Below the pieces are notes generated by a model. It was not told the origin of the DNA, did not search any database, and saw only the letters and a list, made by a program, of their open reading frames with translations. This document shows, piece after piece, positions 58,900 to 64,000 of a DNA stretch of 64,000 nucleotides (the stretch's first letter is position 1; every line of letters begins with the position of its first letter). Made by a program: the position numbers and the translations under genes. The DNA is from DATEOR01 sp046733475 (lineage in GTDB: Bacteria; Actinomycetota; Thermoleophilia; Gaiellales; Gaiellaceae): the NCBI GenBank assembly GCA_046733475.1, contig JBKPPF010000026.1, positions 1-64,000 of the forward strand, in the 5' to 3' direction.

Positions 58900-59522
58900 T
58901 TGAGCGAAGCCAGGAAACTCACGGTCTGGATCTGGTCGGACTACATCTGACCGTTCTGCGCGGTGGCCCTGGAGCGGGCCGCGTGGCTGGAGCGGGAGCA
59001 CGGAGCGACCGTCGAATGGCTCCCGTTCGACCTTCATCCGGAGTACCCGCCCGAGGGAATCCCGCGCGAGGAGCTTCGTCGCCGCTATCCGAAGGACGTG
59101 CACGAGCGGACGCGCCGGATGGTGGAGGCAACGGGTCTCACCTACAACCCGCCGCCTGACGTCGTTCCGAACTCGCGGCAGGCGCTCGAGTTGACGGAGC
59201 TCGCGCGCGAGAAGGGTCTCCACGACGAGGTGCACGCGCGGCTCATGCACGCGTACTGGACGGAAGCGAGGAACATCGGCGACCGGGAACGCTGCTCGAC
59301 CTCGTGGCCGAAGCCGGGCTCGACCGCCAGGAAGCCGCCGCCGCGCTCGCCGACCGGCGCCACGCCGGTCGTGTCGACGCCTCGACGGCCCAGGCGCACC
59401 AGGCGGGCATCAACGCCATCCCCGCCTTCGTCCTCGATGGCCGGCTGCTCCTGCTCGGCGCCCAGCCGCACGACATCTTCCAGCGTGCCCTCGACCAGGT
59501 CGAGGAGAGCTCCGAGACCTGA
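58900..59522 (+). CDS. DsbA/FrnE-like thioredoxin-fold selenoprotein, with apparent -1 frameshift
   Basis: TTG 58900 follows GGAG by six bases and reads LSEARKLTVWIWSDYI, then an in-frame TGA (58948-58950), then PFCAVALERAAWLE. The TGA replaces the first cysteine of CPFC, as in UxxC selenoproteins. Downstream, EWLPFDLHPEYPPEGIP is typical of FrnE/DsbA oxidoreductases. At about 59289 the frame must slip by -1 (GAA then ACG) to continue to GINAIPAFVLDGRLLLLGAQ, which holds the cis-proline. Joined length is about 207 residues, normal for the family. The shift may be an assembly error or decay. Confidence 0.72.
58924..58960 (+). repeat. Right direct repeat (candidate attR)
   Basis: Matches 55039-55075 as described there; the exact 22-base part is 58939-58960 and spans the TGA and the PFC codons. 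Homology to the left copy stops just after the third base of this PFC region. Confidence 0.55.
58963..58982 (+). promoter_or_regulatory. Candidate bacterial SECIS hairpin
   Basis: Starting 13 bases after the TGA, GTGGCCC pairs with GGGCCGC (seven pairs including one G-U) around the loop TGGAGC, whose first base is 20 bases after the TGA. Bacterial SECIS elements lie right behind the UGA within the coding region, with a guanine-bearing apical loop at about this distance. The hairpin overlaps codons of the protein. Confidence 0.5.
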
Positions 59523-59531
59523 AAAAAGTGT

Positions 59532-59563
59532 GGGGCGGAGATCGCCGCAAGGATCTCCGCCCC
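59532..59563 (+). terminator. Terminator of the selenoprotein gene
   Basis: A perfect 12-bp stem, GGGGCGGAGATC with GATCTCCGCCCC, around an eight-base loop, starting nine bases after the stop and preceded by an A-run. T-rich sequence (ATCTGTTT) follows. A smaller dyad GGGAGC-CA-GCTCCC lies at 59574-59587. Confidence 0.7.
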
Positions 59564-59716
59564 ATCTGTTTCCGGGAGCCAGCTCCCGCCGCATCGGAGC
59601 CGTCTTCCGGAAGCCTGCCTTACCGCCGCTTCGCAGTATCGAGGGCAGGAGCCACTTGATTCCATCCCGCTTTAGGTGGTTCACCGACTCGCTTCACTCA
59701 GCTCGACACGATCTCT

Positions 59717-59722
59717 TAGGCT
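59717..59722 (+). promoter_or_regulatory. Leaderless -10 element of the xanthine dehydrogenase operon (TAGGCT)
   Basis: TAGGCT, six bases, then GTG 59729. TTCACT about 18 bases upstream (59693-59698) could be the -35 element. Confidence 0.5.
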
Positions 59723-59728
59723 TGGCTC

Positions 59729-60523
59729 GTGGAGGTGCTTACCCCGCAGACGCTCGACGAAGCGCTGGCGCTGAAGGCCGAGCGAAAGGACGCGGTTCCG
59801 ATCCAGGGTGGGACCGACGTCATGGTCGAGCTGAACTTCGACCGCGCCCGGCCGGAGACGATCCTGAACCTGAACGAGGTCGCCGAGCTGCGCGGCTGGG
59901 GAAGGGACAACGGCACGCTTCGGCTCGGATCCGGCCTGACGTACGCGGATGCGATGGGGACCCGCGTCGCTTCGGTGTTGCCGGCTCTCGCCGAGGCGTC
60001 GCGGACGGTGGGCTCGCCGCAGATCCGGAACCGGGGCACGCTGGGCGGGAATCTGGGCACGGCTTCGCCCGCAGGCGACGCCTTGCCCCCGTTGCTCGTC
60101 TACGAGGCGGAGGTGGTAGTCGCCTCGGCTGCGCGGGGGGTGCGAGTCGTCCCGGCCGGGCGCTTCCTCACGGGACCGAAGCAAAACGCGCTTCTCCCCG
60201 ACGAGCTGATCGTCGCGGTGCGCCTGGAGCCGCGCGAGATGCGGCAGACATTCATGAAGGTGGGGCCGCGGAACGCGATGGTGATCGCGGTAGTCTCGCT
60301 CTGCCTGGCGATCGACCGCGACGCGGACGAGATTCGCGTCTCATACGGGTCGGCGGGCCCGAGGCCGGGGTTCGTACGGGCTGGGCTCAGGGATGCGGCT
60401 GAGCTGCCGGAGCTCGTCGCGCGGGATGCGTCCCCGATCGACGACGTGCGCGGAACGGCGGCCTACCGAATCCATGCGCTGAAAGTCCTCGTGAGCCGAG
60501 CGCTGAACCGGTGTCTGACGTGA
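59729..60523 (+). CDS. Xanthine dehydrogenase family FAD-binding subunit
   Basis: Protein of 264 residues of the CoxM/XdhB type. PIQGGTDVMVELNFD and RNRGTLGGNLGTASPAGD are the two FAD-binding glycine motifs. The subunit passes electrons from the iron-sulfur clusters to FAD. It overlaps the next gene by 13 bases. Xanthine is the likely substrate given urate oxidase and XdhC nearby, but the family also includes CO, nicotinate and aldehyde enzymes. Confidence 0.9.
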   Translation: MEVLTPQTLDEALALKAERKDAVPIQGGTDVMVELNFDRARPETILNLNEVAELRGWGRDNGTLRLGSGLTYADAMGTRVASVLPALAEASRTVGSPQIRNRGTLGGNLGTASPAGDALPPLLVYEAEVVVASAARGVRVVPAGRFLTGPKQNALLPDELIVAVRLEPREMRQTFMKVGPRNAMVIAVVSLCLAIDRDADEIRVSYGSAGPRPGFVRAGLRDAAELPELVARDASPIDDVRGTAAYRIHALKVLVSRALNRCLT

Positions 60524-60975
60524 GGATTGCGCTCACGGTCAACGGCGAGCCGGTGGAGGCCGAGGTCTGGGAGGGCGAGAGCCTTCTCTACGCGCTGCGA
60601 GAGCACATGGGCCTGCCCGGCTCGAAGAACGCGTGCGAGCAGGGCGAGTGCGGGTCGTGCTCCGTCCTGCTCGACGGGACGCTGGTCTGCGCGTGCCTGG
60701 TGCTGGCGGTGCAGGCGGACGGGCACGAGATCGTGACGGTGGAGGGGCTCGGGTCGGACGGGGCGCTCCATCCGGTGCAGGAGGCGTTCGCGACGACCGG
60801 CGCGGTGCAGTGCGGGTTCTGCACGCCGGGGCTGATCGTGGCGACGGTGGATCTGCTGGCGCGCGTCCCGGAGCCGACGGACGACGAGATCCGGGAGGCG
60901 CTGAGCGGCAACCTCTGCCGGTGCACGGGGTACGCAAAGATCTTCGACGCGGTCAGGATGGCGGCAGGCTCGTGA
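60511..60975 (+). CDS. Xanthine dehydrogenase family [2Fe-2S] subunit
   Basis: Protein of 154 residues with eight cysteines for two clusters: CEQGECGSC and a further C in LVCACLV for the plant-ferredoxin-like N-terminal cluster, then CGFCTPG and CRCTGY for the C-terminal one. This is the small subunit of molybdenum hydroxylases. GTG start inside the FAD-subunit gene. Confidence 0.95.
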   Translation: MSDVRIALTVNGEPVEAEVWEGESLLYALREHMGLPGSKNACEQGECGSCSVLLDGTLVCACLVLAVQADGHEIVTVEGLGSDGALHPVQEAFATTGAVQCGFCTPGLIVATVDLLARVPEPTDDEIREALSGNLCRCTGYAKIFDAVRMAAGS

Positions 60976-61078
60976 GCAGGCACTCTGTATTGGGGCCACC
61001 CCGGACCACCACCCGCTTCGAGCGTAGCGTCGCCAAGCGCGCCGGTGGCACGCGAATCCGAACGAAACTGAGCCAATC

Positions 61079-63259
61079 GTGAGCGCGCCCTCGCGCCGGC
61101 TCGAACTCGGTCGCGTCGGAGAGTCCGTCCACCGCATCGACGCCGTCCCTAAGGTCAGCGGGGAGTTCGCCTACGCGAGCGACCTCTTCGCCGCGGGCAT
61201 GCTCTACGGCCACACCGTCCGTAGCCCGCACTCGGCGGCGCGGGTGAAGGGCATCAGCACGGCCGAGGCTAGGGGCATGCCCGGCGTCCATGCCGTTCTC
61301 ACGCACCGAGACGTTCCGGGCGAGAAGCGCTACGGCCTCGAGTTTCCCGACCAGCCCGTTCTGGCCATGGGCGAGGTGCGCTACTTCGGCGAGCCGGTCG
61401 CGCTCGTCGCGGCCGAGCACCCGGAGCAGGCCCGCCGGGCGGCCACCGCTGTGCAGGTCGACTACATCCCGCAGAACCCGGTCGCCGACCCGGAGAAGGC
61501 GCCCGAAGCCGTCCGCGAGCTGACGATCCGCCACGGCGATCCGGACGCACCCGGCGAAGTGACGGTCTCGGGTTACTACGAGCTCGGGATTCAGGATCAG
61601 GCCTTCCTCGGGCCCGAATCGGGCCTGGCCGTTCCGGATGGCAAGGATGGGATCGACATCTACGTCGCGACCCAGTGGCTCCACGTCGACCGCGACCAGG
61701 TCGCACCGTGCCTGGGCCTGCCGCCGTCGCAGGTGCGCATCCACCTCGCCGGCGTCGGCGGTGCCTTCGGCGGGCGGGAGGACCTCTCCATGCAGATCCA
61801 CGGCGCGATGCTCGCCCTGAAGACCAATCGCCCCGTGAAGATGGTCTACAACCGCGAGGAGTCCTTCGCGGGTCACGTTCACCGCCACCCCGCGCGTATC
61901 TGGTGCGAGCACCGCGCCACCCGCGACGGCAAGCTTACGAACGTTCGCATGAAGATCCTGCTCGACGGCGGCGCCTACGCCTCGAGCTCGACCGCGGTGT
62001 GCTCGAACGCGGCTTCCTTCGCCGCGGGGCCCTACAACGTGTCCAACGCGCTCATCGAGTGCCGCGCCGTCTTCACCAACAACCCGCCCTGCGGAGCCAT
62101 GCGCGGTTTCGGCGCCGTCCAGACCTGCTTCGCTGCCGAGGCGCAGATGGACAAGCTCGCCGTCGCGCTCGAGATGAATCCGATCGAGCTCCGGATCTTG
62201 AACGCGATCGGGCAGGGCGACACGCTTCCGACCGGCCAGCGCATCGAGGGCTCGCTGCCGGTTGAGGAGGTGCTTCGCCGCTGCGCTGCGATCCCCGAGC
62301 CCGACGCAGAGGAACTTCCCCGAGACCCGATCAGGCTCCCGGGTGGCGCTGGCAACACCACGCGCGGCGACGGCGTTCGGCGCGGCGTCGGCTTCGCGGT
62401 CGGCTACAAGAACATCTGCTACTCGGAGGGCTTCGACGACTACTGCGCCGCTCGCGTCCGCCTCTACGCCGACGCCGGAGGCGACCTGATCGCCGAGGTC
62501 CATTCCGCAGCCGCCGAGGTCGGGCAGGGCGTTGTCAACATCATCGGTCAGGTCGCCCGCACGGAGCTGCCCGAGATCGCGGACGTCGTCATCGCACCGC
62601 ACTCCACCGCGGCGGTCGGCTCCGCCGGTTCCTCGTCGGCCTCGCGCCAGACCTGGATGACCGCGGGCGCCGTTCGCGCGGCATGCCTTGCCGTACGCGA
62701 CGAGCTGGAGCGCCGCGGCGGAACGCTTGCCCCGGGCGACGAAATCGACGAGGAGCGCGTCTACCGACACCGTCAGACTTCGCCCCTGGATCCCACGACC
62801 GGTCAGATCACGACCGGGCCGGCACACGTCGCCTTCGCCTGTGCGGCGATGAAGGTCGTCGTCGAGGTGGACGTCGAGCTCGGCCTCACGCGCGTCGTCT
62901 GGATCGGTACCGCCCAGGACGTCGGCAAGGCAATGAACCCGCAGGCAGTCGCCGGCCAGATCGAGGGGGGCACCGCTCAGGGTCTCGGCCTCGCGCTCAT
63001 GGAGGAGATCCAGACAAAAGACGGCCTGATCACGAACGCGAGCTTCACGGACTACTTGATCCCGACCGCGCTCGACATGCCGCCGGTCGTCTCCGAGCTC
63101 GTGGAGGAGCCCGAGCTGTCGGCGCCCTACGGGGCCAAGGGCGTGGGCGAGCCGCCGACGGTGGTCTCGACCGCCGCGATTCTCTCGGCGCTTCGAAACG
63201 CCACCGGCCGGGAGCTCAACCGCGTGCCCGTGAAGCCGGACGACATCGTCGGCCTCTAG
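61079..63259 (+). CDS. Xanthine dehydrogenase family molybdenum-binding subunit
   Basis: Large catalytic subunit of 726 residues. The N-terminal aldehyde-oxidase-like domain includes GHTVRSPHSAARV. The cofactor domain has GVGGAFGGRED, AMRGFGAVQT and SAAAEVGQG, and the C-terminal GAKGVGEPPTV carries the catalytic glutamate. It has the size and order of bacterial xanthine dehydrogenase large subunits; the CO dehydrogenase active-site loop VAYRCSFR is absent. GTG start about 100 bases after the small subunit. Confidence 0.9.
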   Translation: MSAPSRRLELGRVGESVHRIDAVPKVSGEFAYASDLFAAGMLYGHTVRSPHSAARVKGISTAEARGMPGVHAVLTHRDVPGEKRYGLEFPDQPVLAMGEVRYFGEPVALVAAEHPEQARRAATAVQVDYIPQNPVADPEKAPEAVRELTIRHGDPDAPGEVTVSGYYELGIQDQAFLGPESGLAVPDGKDGIDIYVATQWLHVDRDQVAPCLGLPPSQVRIHLAGVGGAFGGREDLSMQIHGAMLALKTNRPVKMVYNREESFAGHVHRHPARIWCEHRATRDGKLTNVRMKILLDGGAYASSSTAVCSNAASFAAGPYNVSNALIECRAVFTNNPPCGAMRGFGAVQTCFAAEAQMDKLAVALEMNPIELRILNAIGQGDTLPTGQRIEGSLPVEEVLRRCAAIPEPDAEELPRDPIRLPGGAGNTTRGDGVRRGVGFAVGYKNICYSEGFDDYCAARVRLYADAGGDLIAEVHSAAAEVGQGVVNIIGQVARTELPEIADVVIAPHSTAAVGSAGSSSASRQTWMTAGAVRAACLAVRDELERRGGTLAPGDEIDEERVYRHRQTSPLDPTTGQITTGPAHVAFACAAMKVVVEVDVELGLTRVVWIGTAQDVGKAMNPQAVAGQIEGGTAQGLGLALMEEIQTKDGLITNASFTDYLIPTALDMPPVVSELVEEPELSAPYGAKGVGEPPTVVSTAAILSALRNATGRELNRVPVKPDDIVGL

Positions 63260-64000
63260 CGCTGCAGGATCGCCTCGAGCGGCTGGGTGTTCAGCACATC
63301 GGCCGCTGTCGCCCACCCGCGACGCGCCGTGTGGACCGCAAGCTCCATGTTCGCGAGGCCGCGCACCGAGTGCGCGTCGGTGGACGCAACGATCTTCACG
63401 CCGGCATCGATCGCCCGGCGAACGTGCTCGCCCCGCAGGTCGAGCCTGTCGGGGAGGCCGTTCACCTCCAGCGCGACGCCGGTCTCGAGCGCGACCTCGA
63501 AGGTCTGATCGAGGTCGAGCGCGTTCTCGGGCCGGTGATTGATGATCCGCCCCTTCGGATGGCTCAGGCAGCGCACGTACGGGTTTCGCATCGCCTCCGC
63601 AGTCCGAGCGGTCAGCTCCCGCGCGGGCATCCGCTGGCCGCCGTGCACGCTCGCCTGCACCCAGTCGAGCTCGGCCAGCACGGAGTCCGGTAGGTCGAGC
63701 GACCCGTCCCGCAGGATGTCGCACTCGATCCCGCGCAGCACCCGGAAGGGCGCGAGCGCCTCGTTCGCCGCGGCGATCTCCTCGCCCTGGCGCAGCACGT
63801 CGTCGGCGGTCAGCCCAGGAACCGCGCCCACACTCGGTGTGTGGTCGCAGATTGCCAGGTACTCGTAGCCCCGCGCGATCGCGCCTGCGGCCATCTCGAG
63901 CACCGTCGCCTTCCCGTCAGACCAGGTCGTGTGGCAGTGGAGGTCGCCGCGTATGTCCTCGACCTCGACGAGCGGGGGAGGGGCGCGGCGATGCACCTCC
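63256..64000 (-). CDS. polX: PHP-domain protein, probable C-terminus of PolX (partial)
   Basis: The frame is open to the window edge. PPPLVEVEDIRGDLHCHTTWSDGK starts a PHP phosphoesterase domain with metal histidines; ICDHTPS, GIECDIL, CLSHPKGRIINHRPEN and VASTDAHSVRGL complete the site. This matches the exonuclease domain at the end of PolX, whose polymerase part would lie beyond the window. A GTG at 63996 could instead start a free-standing PHP protein. The 3' end overlaps the dehydrogenase gene by four bases. Confidence 0.8.
   Translation of the reverse strand, partial: EVHRRAPPPLVEVEDIRGDLHCHTTWSDGKATVLEMAAGAIARGYEYLAICDHTPSVGAVPGLTADDVLRQGEEIAAANEALAPFRVLRGIECDILRDGSLDLPDSVLAELDWVQASVHGGQRMPARELTARTAEAMRNPYVRCLSHPKGRIINHRPENALDLDQTFEVALETGVALEVNGLPDRLDLRGEHVRRAIDAGVKIVASTDAHSVRGLANMELAVHTARRGWATAADVLNTQPLEAILQR

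Larger units (their letters stand above)
55054..58960. mobile_element. Decayed integrative element inside the selenoprotein gene (proposed)
   Basis: Bounded by the direct repeats, about 3.9 kb. The left edge holds the gene's promoter and first codons; the right edge holds the gene's body preceded by a tyrosine-recombinase C-terminus, the usual place of an integrase beside an attachment site. Contents are mixed: truncated DUF3467 and cyclase genes, two secreted proteins, a phosphoesterase, and a long non-coding stretch. GC appears lower and gene spacing looser than in the rest of the window. Confidence 0.5.

Noticed and set aside
58948..58950. TGA as sense codon through a changed genetic code
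   Set aside because: TGA is a normal stop for many genes here (for example ATGA overlaps at 1267, 4240 and 6093), so only local recoding as selenocysteine is reasonable.
58948..58950. TGA as a simple inactivating stop mutation
   Set aside because: The same codon occurs at the same active-site position in the second copy, and a hairpin follows at SECIS distance.
61079..63259. Aerobic CO dehydrogenase large subunit
   Set aside because: The active-site cysteine loop of CoxL (VAYRCSFR type) is not present, and urate oxidase with XdhC nearby favours a purine hydroxylase.
60953..63724. 923-residue minus-strand open frame opposite the xanthine dehydrogenase large subunit
   Set aside because: It is the antisense shadow of a clearly coding gene; its translation is rich in Arg/Asp/Val without any motif, as usual for GC-rich DNA.
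1..64000. CRISPR arrays, rRNA or tRNA genes
   Set aside because: No regularly spaced repeats or recognisable rRNA were seen, and no cloverleaf with a CCA end was noticed by eye; a tRNA scan would be needed to exclude divergent tRNAs.

Overview
This is a gene-dense, GC-rich bacterial chromosome segment. F420 biosynthesis genes, an F420-type PPOX flavoenzyme, many GTG/TTG starts and secreted protein families such as the GCYKK/GPQGPPG type suggest Actinomycetota, probably class Thermoleophilia (Gaiellales or Solirubrobacterales). That placement is inference; there is no rRNA or marker tree here. Most genes overlap in ATGA/GTGA fashion. At least nine start codons sit 6-8 nt after a TANNNT element, which points to frequent leaderless transcription.

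Layout. 1-11673: one long operon with a xylose/ribose-type ABC importer (C-terminus of the binding protein, ATPase, permease), a seven-motif FG-GAP/ASPIC lipoprotein, a vanadium-haloperoxidase-like lipoprotein with all catalytic motifs, then sugar catabolism (two Gfo/Idh dehydrogenases, a xylose-isomerase-like TIM barrel, a GlcG/HbpS protein, xylulokinase, an SDR). 11683-17430: F420/FMN PPOX protein, ECF sigma factor with a DUF4349 membrane partner, MMPL transporter, and DNA polymerase IV with a LexA-like box over its start. 17522-28785: secreted seven-repeat protein, MFS transporter, FMN alpha-hydroxyacid dehydrogenase, a GAF-GGDEF-GAF-GAF-HD-GYP c-di-GMP protein, and a zinc-ribbon/class III cyclase/AAA/TPR regulator. 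28814-37830: membrane protein, cupredoxin lipoprotein, MBL hydrolase, PQQ-type sugar dehydrogenase, sulfurtransferase, double GNAT, VOC, SnoaL-like, ornithine-cyclodeaminase-like, HMG-CoA lyase and GT39-like genes.

37833-43102: NitT/TauT/NMT1-type ABC importer with dihydropyrimidinase (hydantoinase) and an unlisted 56-residue membrane protein. 43099-49064: F420 cluster, fbiD-fbiC on the minus strand and, only 3 bp away, fbiA-fno-corA-cofE on the plus strand. 49033-54525: purine catabolism (8-oxoguanine deaminase, HIU hydrolase, OHCU decarboxylase, urate oxidase, thioesterase-like), a CaCA exchanger and XdhC. The three xanthine-dehydrogenase-type subunits follow at 59729-63259. Together these genes suggest uptake and breakdown of nucleobases, with xanthine oxidised to urate and then through HIU and OHCU to allantoin.

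54933-59570 is the most unusual part. A DsbA/FrnE-like thioredoxin-fold gene appears as a short 5' copy (55024) and a full body (58900). In both, an in-frame TGA stands exactly where the first cysteine of the CPFC active site belongs, and the full copy has a hairpin at the usual bacterial SECIS distance, so a selenoprotein is likely. The left copy keeps a promoter-like element and a GTG start; the right copy has the body and sits directly after a tyrosine-recombinase C-terminal remnant. The roughly 3.9 kb between them looks like a decayed integrative element that landed in the active-site codons, carrying truncated genes (DUF3467, cyclase), a secreted phosphoesterase and two secreted proteins. 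The full copy also needs a -1 frameshift near 59289, which may be decay or a sequencing error. The window ends inside a PHP-domain gene, probably polX.
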